A DNA stretch of 25,604 nucleotides from Cudoniella acicularis (lineage: Eukaryota; Ascomycota; Leotiomycetes; Helotiales; Helotiaceae). The notes beneath the pieces are model-generated. The model worked only from the letters and a program-made list of their open reading frames with translations, did no database searches and was not told the origin of the DNA. The DNA lies in contig JAAMPI010000797.1 in the NCBI GenBank assembly GCA_013054445.1, forward strand, positions 1 through 25,604, given 5' to 3'. Position 1 is the first letter of the stretch, and each line of letters begins with the position of its first letter. Of the stretch, positions 9,215 to 19,485 are shown piece after piece. The position numbers were made by a program, and so were the translations under genes.

Positions 9215-12200
9215 ATGGAGGAACAAAAGCAACGTGACTACGAACAGCCGATCCAGGCCTTCCTGGCATTCCTGGAGAGATCATACGCATATGAAGTTGT
9301 TGATAATGATGCCAACAGTTCCAGGTTGCAGGAGTTTATGCCGATGGACCGGGTCAAGAAGTACTTGGAGGAAAACAGACAGAGGAGGCTGAAGCAGATC
9401 ATCGCAGTTCTCTGTCCTGGCAAAGAGTCTAACGACGATATCCTACCCTCTGATATCCTTCCCAACTATGTCGCAGTCTTCTGCACACTGTTGCAAATCT
9501 CGAAGGGCATATGGATCACTCATTTTCGGCGATATGACAGTCTGCGGGACGTTGCGCTTCCATTCAATCCTCAGCATCCACCCGCTAACTGGCCAGCGAA
9601 TGCCGGAGAGCCGAACTTTTTGCAGACGTTTTGTGACCAGCAAATGAGGTTCTGCGTACCAACCTTGCAGCGTTCCATGTCCGAGAAGCACTTTGAGCCC
9701 GATCGCGTCTTGCCTATTATCTTCAAGGAGACTCTGGCAACCGGCGGTAGCGCGAGGCTTTGGATGATTCGCCTCTATCCATCTTATAATAAACTCCTTC
9801 TGAACGACTCCACCCCGGTAAGACATCCACTTCCCCCATTCTCTCAAAGGCTGCGACTGACTAGAGCAGAATCTAGGCGTGTTGCCCACAGACACTTTCG
9901 TCCTTAAAACATATTTTACAAGTGACGCCAAGGTCTACTATGACAACGAGGTCACAGCATTCAGACGACTTGGATCGAATCCAAACATTATCGGCTTTTG
10001 CGGAAGCTTCATACGTGGCAAAACATTCAATGTTTTGTTGGAATATGCAGACAAGGGCACACTAGAACAATTCTTCAAGAGAGAAAAGGTTCCAACGGAT
10101 GGTGGGGAAGTCATACAATTCTGGGAACGCATGTTCAAGGTTATAGATGCTTTGGAATGTATTCATGAAGTGGTTCCTTCCTTGCCTAATGGGCCACAAA
10201 TATTTCAAGGGTATATTAAATAACCTTCACTAGTCCAAGCGCAACTAACAGGGACCCAGGTGGCATCAAGATGTGAAGCCAACCAACATCCTTGTTATTA
10301 GCCATGGCTCAACTTACCGATTCAAGCTTGCCGATCTTGGAATAAGTCACTTTAAGCGCAAAATATCTCCACGACAAGAGTTTACTTCGAGTGACATTCA
10401 GGGAACTCGCACTTATGGTACACATTCTTTGTGGTTCCTTGATCAGAGTTTCCGATGGCTAATACTTTCAACTTAGGAGCCCCGGAATGCTATCGACCCT
10501 ATGACCCCGCTGCCCACGATAGGCTCAAAATAAACCAAGACGTGGATATATGGTCTCTCGGGTGCATATTCAGCGAAGCAGCTCGATGGCTGGCGCACGG
10601 TTTCCAAGGAGTAAACGACTATCGCCAAGAGCGCAGAATCGAGACATCTCGGATCCCTGGCTTTAGGGACGCAGACTGCTTTCATAACGGGGAAAGTCTC
10701 CTCCAGGCAGTCCTCAATTCACACGAGAAGACTCAACCAAATCTTCAAAGGGCTGATTTCATCACGCAAGCCGTCATCGAGCAAATGATCAACCCGATGC
10801 TAGAGGTATCAGGCGGTAGGCCTTCGGCAAAAGTCCTCCGGCACACATCTTGCCGGCTTCTCAGAAAGGCAACAGAAGCCTTCCAAGCTTTCTCGTTCCG
10901 ACAAGGAGCCGTTGCATCCTCGGCTCGTGTCCGCCCACTGCCTCCTGTTATGCCTCCCTCCTTTCCACCAAGTAGAGCCGCAGGTATTGGATCTCTCATC
11001 GACTACAAGTTAGATCGCCTGCCAGAAGATAAAGATGAATTATATCGCGACTCGACAGTGTATCTCATGAATGAGAGAGATGAACTCAAAAGTCAATACA
11101 TAGAAGAGATAGCGGACTCATCTGCTGAGGGAGGCAAACGCTTCATTAAAAGACCTCGCCTACTACCGATGGTTCCAGGGCATATTCCCTCGAGCTTTTC
11201 ATCAGAACGAAGCCTTCGGGTGTCACGCTCTACGGACTCAAGCTCGCCTGTTAAAAACAGCGAGCAAAGCGAATATCAAAATTTTCAGCCCGTCTCGTCG
11301 GGGGTGAAACGCCCCAAAATGCAACATATCGAGCAAAAATTTCATGACTCTCTAAGTGCAAGCAAGTTGTCAAATGGAGATATGATACGACAGGGATCAA
11401 ATGACTGGCATCTCCACAATATGGAGATGACGGACAATCATACCCAACGCCCTTTTACCCTCGATCCAATTAATCCTCTTCGGTCCCGCCCTCAGGAAAT
11501 CTTCCCACTTCCAATCTGTCGACCATCCAGTACTGAGAAAAACGCAAACCTGTCAGCTCATGGTCAACAGAATGATCAAACCAATTTTATTATTGGAATA
11601 GAGCCCTCGTCGCCTTGTTCAACAGACCCTCAAACCAATCTGCATTTCCGACAGCACGATATCATCTCCCTTTCTCCGCTTCAGAGTATGTCTACCTTTC
11701 TTGCTGTTCCAGAAGATTCACCATGTTCAGAAAATGCAGAAAGGCAGGGATGTAAGTATATATCCATCGAAAAGATGCTCGAGTGGAAGAGGCACAGGAA
11801 GGAGGAAGCTTTGTTCAATAGGGTATTATCCTTCGCGAAACGAAAGCAGATTCCGGCATGTGATCTGCAAATGCGTTTGAAAGGCCGGGATCATGTAAGA
11901 ATTCCCTAGGTCTGATATATGGATCGTAATTAACAACAAATGCAGGTATTCCTCGTGGACGACTCGAGGAGCATGAGAGTCCATTGGGGAAGGGTCCAGC
12001 AAGTTATTGAAGCTCTGAGTTATGCTGTTAAAGAAACTGGCGACAATGGTGTCGATCTGCTCTTCGCAGCCTCAGAGAAGAGGCTGTTGCATTGCAAGAG
12101 CACTCGGAAACTGGTATCCTTGGTCAAGTCCCGAGAAAATGACGAAGAAGATAACATAGGGAGAACCGATATTAACATCCGACTGATCGAGATATTCGAT

Positions 12201-12711
12201 GAGTATAAGGCCAATCTGGACAAGACGAGATCAAAATTTTGTCTGCATCCGAAGCAAGTGAGACCCCGCACTCTATATATCTTGACCGATGGTGTGTGGG
12301 AAGAAGCTTGCAACCCAGCTAGCCTTATCGAAGGGCTTGTCACCAGGCTGCATAGATCAGAAAGGGACAGATGGCAGTTTGGAATTCAATTTATCAGCTT
12401 TGGAAAAGACCGGGTAGGACTGGACAGATTGGAGCGCTTGGATTCTCTAAACGAGGAGCTGAATTTACCTCTGTAAGTTCGGTCGCTCCAACCCATTCGG
12501 GGTATTTTCTGGAGCCACTGAGTGAGTGGAGGCTAATTCAACCTCTGTGCACAGCGATATCGTCGATACCGAGCCTTCTGTTGGCAACGCCTGGAAGATG
12601 CTCCTAGGTGCTATCAATGACACCTGGGACAAAATCAACGACCCTAAGAGACAAAGCGTAAGCACAGTTGGCAGAAATGCTAACGATATATACACTACGG
12701 ATGATGCGTAG
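9215..12711 (+). CDS. Protein kinase-von Willebrand A domain fusion protein
   Basis: Exons 9215-9817, 9870-10210, 10260-10417, 10477-11894, 11946-12472 and 12555-12711 give 3204 nt (1067 residues), with GT..AG at every junction and no internal stop. Residues 1-165 are a helical region of unknown role. The kinase domain (about 165-490) has a glycine-loop-like LATGGSARLW (174-183), VLK with Lys214, helix-C Glu228, catalytic-loop HQDVKPTN (317-324, Gln in place of the usual Arg), DLG for DFG (340-342), APE (369-371) and DIWSLG (Asp391). The core Lys, Glu and both Asp are present, so activity is plausible. A proline stretch and a long low-complexity linker (about 520-800) follow. The vWA domain begins near 841 with a MIDAS-type DDSRS (845-849), GRTDIN and YILTDGVW. 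Ser/Thr specificity is assumed. Start: first ATG of the open frame. This is the only large gene of the left half without lesions. Confidence 0.93.
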
Positions 12712-13205
12712 AATCCAGTGGTTGGGCGAATGCCTTTTGTTTTATTTGCAGTTCCTGTCTAATTCCTCTCTTGGGCTTATTTACAGTACTTGTATATTAA
12801 TTTCTTGCATTCTGCTCAACATTTTGTATTTTATTGTCTTTTATCTCTATTGTACGAATATTCTCGGCGCCCCTATAATTTCTATTTGTATACGTCATTC
12901 ATTCCCTGGCATAGAAAAGCTACCTCGCTGTTCCTGTCCTACGGGCGTAATCTTTGTATTTCCTACCTTGAGTTTAAAGGGATTTTTGCAACCGTTTCTC
13001 CTTCTGACGTTCTTATTAGAAGGGTCTATTATACTATAGTAAAACATATTGTACAGCGTGTGTCATGACATTAGACAAGGAAGAATAGAGCAGTTCTCGG
13101 TCTCTTGTTTTAGATTTTAGTTGGGATTATTTTCAAAGAGCATTGTATAGGGGAGGTATAGTCACTTGTATAGTAGATTAATGTATATAATTTAGAAAGT
13201 CGCAT
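12712..13205. other. 3-prime flank of the kinase gene, T-rich
   Basis: This is T/A-rich with no recognisable gene. A hydrophobic open frame across 12668-13039 is explained by the T-rich composition. TATTGTACG and TTTTATTG stretches between 12820 and 12860 are suitable places for 3-prime end formation, but no single poly(A) signal stands out. Confidence 0.4.
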
Positions 13206-13209
13206 GTTG

Positions 13210-13685
13210 TAATTATTATTTCGTACTCCACAAGAAATGCCTTGAAATGCTTGCAAAGTCAAAATATTAGGAGATTTAACGAACTATCTCTCCTCGATCC
13301 TCGGTGAAGACAAAGCCCTCTTCCTACGAGATAGCTTGTCCCTTTATCCTCTTCGGTCCCTGGAGGGTAACCTATTCCACTAGCCGGCTATTTTTCACAA
13401 GGATTTTCTGCTTCAACTGCTGCTAAAAATGCATCTAAACATTCGAAAGGAAAATCATTAAGCTGTGTCGGAACTAAAGTGGCCCCAGAACGACACGCAG
13501 ATAATGTTAGAAGAAGGGAGGTTGAGGAGCCCTTTCAGTCAGGGTTCTCTTCTTCTGAAGGCCCCCATGGGTTTATTTTCAAGAGGGTGGGTAGAAACAT
13601 ATCACCACATCTCAAACCTGCAAAAGAAAAGTCACTGGGAAAATATCTTTATTTCCTTCGAAAGTCTCGTGGTTCTAGATTATAA
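13210..13685 (+). pseudogene. C-terminal remnant of an unknown gene
   Basis: The frame reads TPQEMP*NACKVKILGDL, TNYLSSILGEDKALFLRD, SLSLYPLRSLEGN. Then, one base out of phase near 13371, it reads PIPLAGYFSQGFSASTAA, KNASKHSKGKSLSCVGTK, EEPFQSGFSSSEGPHGF, and ends in a basic tail LGKYLYFLRKSRGSRL with TAA at 13683. A single missing C in GGTAACC would join both halves. TGA at 13243-13245 adds a second lesion, and left of about 13210 the frame dissolves into AT-rich DNA. No family recognised. The continuous 105-codon second half with mixed codon use is the reason for calling it a former gene. Confidence 0.45.
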
Positions 13686-14075
13686 TCTTCGAGTTAAGGT
13701 GGCAAGGAGACGGGTTAAACCAGTACTGTGGCCCAGTCGCGCAAAGTGTCTTGCGTATCTTGGCCCTGTTTGAATTGGGAAATGTACAAATTGGGAAGAT
13801 CTTCCTAATTGCTTATTGCCGTACTGTCTCGCTTCTCGTTTTTTAAACCTTTTCAACTCGTTCATTACAACTCGCTTCGCTTCCTAGTTCGTTGCCCCTT
13901 TTCAGCTCGCTTTCCCTTTCTGCTTCACTTGAACTTAACTATGAAAGGCTTAGGCCTTTCCAGGCTTCCCTAAAATCTTGTATAACTTAATGTTTATACG
14001 CAATTATTATCCCACTTCTGATTTAGATAACAGGTTGAAATTGTGTGCAGTTGGGCGCGTTGCGCGATTATTTTC
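13686..14075. other. Repeat-like DNA left of the tandem array
   Basis: No coding frame. There is a near-palindrome at about 13783-13804 (AATTGGGAAGATCTTCCTAATT), preceded by TTGGCCCTGTTTGAATTGGG, and a run of reiterated CTCGCTT/TTCGTT units at 13820-13925. This suggests transposon debris, but no matching inverted end was found. Confidence 0.35.
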
Positions 14076-14079
14076 TCGT

Positions 14080-14800
14080 GGTATAATGACACCTTTCTGG
14101 ACGCGGCATCACCCCAGCTGATCCTCTACCTCCTTTTGCATGAATATCCCAGTGCCACTAGATCCGACATGAATCTCCACCTCTGCTTGATCCTACCCAG
14201 CTGATTCCCCACCCCTCTGCATGAATCACCCAGTGCTACTTAGCCCTTGGTGTGACTCCTTCCTTAACACAGCATCATCGATGCATGAACCTCCACCTTC
14301 ACCTCGCACCGCCCTTTTTCCGTAGAGCTCTGTGTCGATACGATCCTACCTTACCAGGATTTGCATGAATCTCCCGTGCTATTGGCCCTTAGTATAATTC
14401 CTTCGCGATATTTCTGTTGTATAAATATCTACCTCTGCTTAACCTTGACCCTGACCCAACCAATCCTGCACCCCTTTGTCAATGAACTATGCCGCTAGTG
14501 TAATTATGCTTTACTAGGATTTATAGGAATCTCATAATACTACTGGCTCTTCGTATAACTCCTTGGATACGACATCGATGCGACATGAGTATCCACCTCT
14601 GTTTGATATCTACTAGCTGATCCTTTGCCTCCCTTGTTCGTGAAGTTCTGGCGCTGATACGATTCTAGCTGGCTAGGATTTACATAATTTTCCTAGAAGC
14701 ACTAGACATTAGTATAACTCCTCCCTAACGCGGTACTACTATCAGTAGACTTACTACCGGTGATCTCCCCTTTGTTAACCCGGCTGATACGATTGTCCCT
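14080..14800. repeat. Decayed tandem repeat, period about 158 bp, five units
   Basis: The anchor GTATAAYTCCTTCC-like recurs at 14081, 14250 (as GTGTGACTCC), 14392, 14553 and 14712, spacings 169, 142, 161 and 159. Between anchors the same order of blocks recurs: CATGAATCTCCACCTCTGCT, then ACCCAGCTGATCC, then GATACGATYCTAC, then AGGATTTGCATGAATCTCC, then a CTACTGGCCCTT-like block. Units are clearly related but diverged, mostly by transitions and small indels. No frame spans the array. It is either an old satellite/minisatellite or the repeated interior of a transposon. Confidence 0.7.
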
Positions 14801-15650
14801 TACATAGCATATATAATCCCCCTCTTGAACCTTAGTGTGTAATCCCTTCGTAAGGCAATCGCGTACGGTATGGCTGTACGAATCTTATAACGATTAGCCG
14901 GCGAATCGGTTATCCCAACTATCCGCTGAGATAGAACTATTATCTGAATCGGTATATCTTCTTGACTTCAGCTGACGCTTAACTTCGGACCCGCTTGTGA
15001 GTAGCTTCTTCAGCTTAATTAGCTAGGGTGGTGTTTTGCTAATATCATCGTAGAAGTCCGCTATTTCGTTATTCGTATCCGTTTTCCCGAAAATTTACCT
15101 TATATACTCTCTATAATACCCCTTTCTAATTAATATCAAATCTACGTTGACTAAACCTATTATTAGAGCACCTTAGCCCCTTGTTTTCTATAGTAGAATA
15201 AAAATTAGAAAGAGAAAAGAAATATACGAGTAAAGTATAGATAGTATCAAGAGATTTAAAGTAAAGAGAAGTAAATTAAGTACTACTAAAATATATATCA
15301 TATAAAATCGCCTCTGTAAACCTTAAGGAGACATTATAGAATAATCAGACTGAGCTACTTAGCCTCATCACGTATATATAAGTGAACATAGATCTAAAAT
15401 TAGTTCCTAGGGAATCTTGGTCATAAGGGAGCCAAAATAGAATCTACGCTTCGAGACAAGGAAAGTGCAATCGGGCTTCAAGGGAGCTAAAACGAGCCCC
15501 CGTAGGCGCCAAAATGGCCTCTTTATGTATGCTCAGGCCGACTCTGCCGCCGTCTACTATTGCTCATCACTGCTCACCTACTTCCTACCTTCGCCTCACC
15601 CTTACTCACTCTAGCTCACCTTTCCGAACAGAAACAGATTTCGTGCAGGT
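14801..15650. other. AT-rich repeat debris ending in a pyrimidine tract
   Basis: The left part (15100-15370) is strongly AT. The right part has a short threefold motif series of the form GAGCYAAAA / GGCGCCAAAATGGCC at 15428-15521 and a CTCACC-rich pyrimidine tract (15560-15625) like the one at 1600-1715. No coding frame. It abuts the broken end of the STAND-domain fragment, so an insertion breakpoint near 15640-15660 is likely. Confidence 0.4.
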
Positions 15651-15657
15651 GAGGATT

Positions 15658-16464
15658 CAGGTTAAACAACCAGCTGATATCTGATGGGTTTTTTCTACTC
15701 GTGGAAGGATCTGCTTAGTATTTTCTAAAGCTTCTGACGACGTGCCATTGAGCAGGTCGACTTGAGAAAGCATTGGTTCAATGGTTGCCGCGTTTCTTGT
15801 GGTGTTTTCGTCGACATTTTGCGCCGAGGAGACTATTTGTTGGATGGTTTCAAATGCTTGGCCAAAGTTCGATTTCAGTTCGGCAGAGAGTTTTCTGTAG
15901 GAACATGTAAGTATTTTAATGAAGTTTTGCTAAGAAAACCCCAAAGAGATTCCTTGTCGACAAACTGAATAGGTTTCTGTCTTTCACCATATCCTCAAAA
16001 TAGTTCAATATCTAGTATTAATTATTGCACACTTACAAATTTGCTTCTATTAGCCATATGGACAAAGAACTCTTTTGTCGCTCAAGACGTTTACAGGTCT
16101 CCAATATTTCACCTTTTCTTTTCGCCACGCAGATGCTTTTCCATCCAAGACACCATAAGCGATTATTATCCTCATCCATAGTAAGATCGCCCAGCATGCT
16201 GTCCAGATTATTGACCAAGTCAATATGATGGCGCAATGGGACCTCAACTAAATCTGTCAATGTCATTGACTGAAAGACAGTGAGATGATTAGCACGAATG
16301 CTCTAAGCAATATCAAGCTGTTGGCGCAGGTCTAGGTGAAGGTCGTGAACTATCTGCGGTGCATCGTGAACGTCGGAGTAAAGGTAGTTTAGTTTCGAGA
16401 AGAGGCGGATACCAATATCAATGAACTGAGCCACGCCGGCAGCTATACCAAAAGCTTCAGCCAT
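15658..16464 (-). pseudogene. N-terminal domain of a STAND (NLR-like) protein, truncated
   Basis: From ATG 16464 leftwards: MAEAFGIAAGVAQFIDIGIR, LFSKLNYLYSDVHDAPQIVH, DLRQQLDIA*SIRANH, GWKSICVAKRKGEILETC, KRLERQKSSLSIWLIEAN; intron 15965-16036 (GTAAGT..CAG); GISLGFS*QNFIKIL, KLSAELKSNFGQAFETIQ, SSAQNVDENTTRNAATIEP, LPRVEKTHQISAGCLT, then TGA 15658-15660. The MAExxGxAxGVAxF.. opening, followed by helical K/E/R-rich segments ending WLIEAN, is the pattern of the fungal N-terminal (Helo/SesA-like) domain found on STAND proteins. No NACHT/NB-ARC or repeat domain follows; the frame ends at repeat DNA. TAG at 16303-16305 and 15930-15932 sit where CAG is plausible. The intact intron restores the frame between halves. 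Confidence 0.72.
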
Positions 16465-16975
16465 CTCGCGCGTTCGAGAAGGTGAGCAAGACGCGTATGA
16501 AGGCGCCGAGTAGAAGGAACTTTGCTTGTGGCTTATGAGTATCAAGTAAGGCCTCGCAGGATATCATCCGATTTATGTTACACAGGCGCGCCCTCTAACT
16601 GCCTTACTCTGCCGGGAAGGAGGTCAGGGCTGAAAGAAGTGCAGGACTCGAGAAGTATGGGTGCGCCCAACCGCTACTTAGGTGTGCATCACTGCCGGGT
16701 AGTTTCGGCTGCAGATTTTCGACAACCAGTGACCTTAGTATCCATCTGTAAATTTATATCTATACGCAGCTGGCTGGCTGCACTGCCCCACCGGCTCACA
16801 TGCTGTCTGATTTGACCTCCATCCTGTGGTATGGCATCTGAGCTAAAGCCATAAAAATGCGAGTTCTTATAATAAATGAGCTAGACAATTGCTTAGATAA
16901 TTAAGCTCAATTGTTCGAATACGATAATCTTGAAATTGATGATGTTCGATATATTAATCACGTACTTTTTGACGA
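16465..16975. other. Former promoter region of the STAND fragment; no gene seen
   Basis: Only short frames without codon character. It holds a GGCGCGCC site near 16586 and becomes AT-rich after 16840. Confidence 0.4.
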
Positions 16976-17033
16976 GAGGGATCCAGAGTCACCCTACAGA
17001 AACCCTATACTCGGCAGCTTTTCCTCACGCCTT

Positions 17034-17620
17034 TGGGCCGCCTAGCCAAGCTAGTAGGTCTGAGCTCAGCGAGGCTCCAAGACTTCGACAATTTTGTTGC
17101 TTTGCATTCTCCCACTGAACAATACTTACTCACTATAGTAAGTTTCTTCTATTTGCTTATTTGCACATCTCGGATATTCGTCCTCCTCTGTAGTACTCAT
17201 CTTGAGAATACACTTATGCTAACTTCAAATAAGTTTCTCTGGCGATACTTTCGTGTCTTCTTTGTAATACGTCAAAAATTGTGAAGCTGCCATTCCACTA
17301 CCAACTGACACAAACATCAGGGAGGAAGCATTGAAGGCAGGCTCACTCTCATCCCAGAGAAGAGGATTGCTTATGTGGCAAGGACGCTAAGTATTCTCCC
17401 GGCTACAATATTGATGGTAGGAGCGATAGTAGTTCTGCACTTGGTACAGAGCAATCTCAAACGCTTAGGCCTTGTAGGTGTCATCACAGCCCTCTTGGCC
17501 TTTAGGGTAGGCCTTCGGACGAACGTAAAAAAGGTAGAACTCTTTGCTTTTACAGCTGTATATGCGACTGTGTTAGTGGTGTTCATTAGTGGTAGTCTTG
17601 CAGGAATTCCAAGCAGCTGA
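17034..17620 (+). pseudogene. DUF6594 membrane protein, C-terminal remnant
   Basis: The right part reads LTLIPEKRIAYVARTLSILP, ATILMVGAIVVLHLVQSN, KRLGLVGVITALLAFRVG, LRTNVKKVELFAFTAVYA, TVLVVFISGSLAG, then TGA at 17618. Three hydrophobic segments separated by KRLG and NxKKVE loops match the C-terminal three-helix half of DUF6594 proteins. Upstream pieces GRLAKLVGLSSARLQDFDN and HSPTEQYLLTI, an intron-like 17138-17233 (GTAAGT..GCTAAC..AAG), FLWRYFR and PLPTDTNIREEALKAGS fit the preceding part of the family. There is a stop and frame change around 17280-17285 and a one-base shift near 17341. The function of the family is unknown. The N-terminal half is absent. Confidence 0.65.
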
Positions 17621-18566
17621 GAATAAGATGAAAAGGAAGGCATTGTGCTTCGCTCAGCAGACTCCGAGAGCTCTGAACTGCTGAAAGAATGGACGACTTG
17701 CTCAGTTGTTCACCTGTGGTACAGTCACCTGAACGTGCATTTTTGTGAGATGGTGGTTTTGGCCCTCTGAGTAAATGCGTGTGAGCATAGTTGCTCCGTC
17801 TCTCTCCACTCTTGGTTTTGCCGAGCGAAGCCAAAGTGCATGTGGCAAGCACCTTCACTTCTTCGATAGATAGTTCACAATAACAGGACTTTAACAGGGA
17901 TGATCTTGAACTTGATAGTGAAGGTCTAAGATAAGTCTTGGTTGACGCCAAAATGCGGAGTTCGCGAACATTATGAGGGTGAGAGGTGGAGTGAGAATTT
18001 AGAGCACAGAGTAGCGTGTTTTCAGAGACTTTCTGAATTTCATGATGAGATGGTGGAAAGAAAGATTATTTAAAGTAGTGGCAATGGCTGTCTTCTATTC
18101 GTAATTGTTAAATGAACATATACAGTATATACAGTAAAATGAAGTGCAGGGAAAACTAGAGTAACCTGAGTAGGTGGTAAGTCACGTGCCCTTACGAGTC
18201 CATCCTCGCTCGAAAGCGAATAAGGGTTCCTGGTAGTTGCCAAATACTTGCTGCTGAGAAGGTACTTTTCATTCTCGTGCTGAAAATCATCCGGCTTGCG
18301 CCAGTGATATGCGGCACGTGTTAGGCGGGAGCTTCTAATTTGCTTCCATCAGGCCATAGGAAAGAGGACGTCGCACAGCATAGCCTGACATGAGTACCAA
18401 CGAGAATAAACCGGTAGAGACGGAGGATGTATAGCTTCGGATTACTAATGGTGGGGTCGATAATAAAGGAACACAACTCACTTTCCACTTCCACCCTTCT
18501 AGAATTTGCATTGCAAACATAAAGATAAAACTCAAACAGATCGATTAACAACTACAATAAACTACA
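17621..18566. other. Intergenic region upstream of the EF-hand gene
   Basis: No gene seen on either strand. CACGTG occurs at about 18184 and 18316 (bHLH/E-box type). ACTACAATAAACTACA just before the ATG at 18567 is a typical A-rich fungal start context. Confidence 0.4.
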
Positions 18567-18941
18567 ATGGTGAGTTGATCATTTCTTGATCCTTGTATAC
18601 CACTTGGTATCAAATGGCAGGACCCCTCCGTGCTAACCACGACCCCGCATTCAGGCTTCCGAGGCAGACATCGAAAAAGCTTTCCGGTGTGGTGACGGCG
18701 ACGACGATGATGGACTCAGTGTTTCTGAAGCATCTGAGGCTCTTGAGAATTTGAGTGGGAAATCAATCGATGAGTCTGATATCCAGGCTGCCTGCGATAG
18801 TTGTGGTGTGACCATCAGCGACCGCGAGATGAGTCGTGAGTAGAGCCCTCGAAAGTGGCGTGGGATGGTGATGCTGAGAGATGTTTAGTTGATGAGTTCA
18901 AGGAGGTTGTGAGGAAGTTGGAGGAAGAGGGTAAGTTGTGA
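18567..18941 (+). CDS. Small EF-hand protein (78 aa)
   Basis: Exon 1 is only the ATG (18567-18569). Intron 18570-18654 (GTGAGT..GCTAAC..CAG), exon 2 18655-18835, intron 18836-18888 (GTGAGT..TTTAG), exon 3 18889-18941. The protein reads MASEADIEKAFRCGDGDDDD, GLSVSEASEALENLSGKS, IDESDIQAACDSCGVTIS, DREMSLDEFKEVVRKLEE, EGKL. The first EF loop is DGDDDDGLSVSE, acidic at positions 1, 3 and 5 and Glu at 12, with Asp where Gly is usual at 6; calcium binding is plausible. The second helix-loop-helix keeps MSLDEF but lacks the loop acids, so it is probably silent. An intron right after the start codon is also known from fungal calmodulin genes. The C-terminus is open to doubt: a GTAAGT at 18931 could start a third intron and give a different tail. 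Confidence 0.72.
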
Positions 18942-19485
18942 GGTATCTTGGCCTTATAGTCAACAACGACAGATGAAGCTGTATCGATGAAACCTGAAGC
19001 TTCCAGCCGCTTCCATTGTATCCACGTGATTTTCTGGCTGTATCTAGTCTGAAGTTGTAAGTGTACTTGCAAAATGTAATCATGGTTTGCCGAGGCACAT
19101 CAACAAATTGATAAAGACATACTGTAATTTAATTTGTGTTACTCACGCGACGATTTGGGTGGGGGCTGCCTCGAAATCGCGCTCTTCTTCACACTTTCAT
19201 CCCACCCTGCTCGTCTTCGGGTTAATAGCATCGATTCCAGCAAAAGGCCCGTTTTGAAAGCGCTATAAATGGACGATAAAGCACTACGATCGTGCACTGG
19301 AACCGATGCCAAGCGAGACTGCGACCATTAATTTATAGGGGACAAGCGAGCTCCTGGAGCTCTGGCGAGGATCGTGAGGAGTGTTGGAGCGGTGTCAAAA
19401 ACATAATTGGTTTTAACACAGAAAGCTGTGGCTTTGAGGACAAGGATATAAATATGTTGTTTTGGGAGGTAAATGAGAGCGAAAC
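18942..19485. other. Intergenic; nothing convincing
   Basis: Short open frames only. One 90-codon frame over 19292-19564 has no recognisable motif and overlaps the candidate secreted protein that starts at 19486. GCTATAAATGG at 19261 is TATA-like and lies about 220 bases before that start. Confidence 0.35.

Noticed and set aside
8703..9392. 229-codon plus-strand frame before and into the kinase gene
   Set aside because: It overlaps kinase exon 1 in a different frame; composition is random and no intron joins it to the kinase.
12668..13039. Hydrophobic 123-codon plus-strand frame
   Set aside because: It overlaps the last kinase-vWA exon out of frame and its hydrophobicity comes from T-rich 3-prime flanking DNA.
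16900..16930. tRNA B-box-like GTTCGAATAC
   Set aside because: No A-box at the right distance and no cloverleaf can be folded around it.
17586..17951. 121-codon minus-strand frame
   Set aside because: Ser/Leu-rich composition, no motif, antisense to the end of the DUF6594 remnant.
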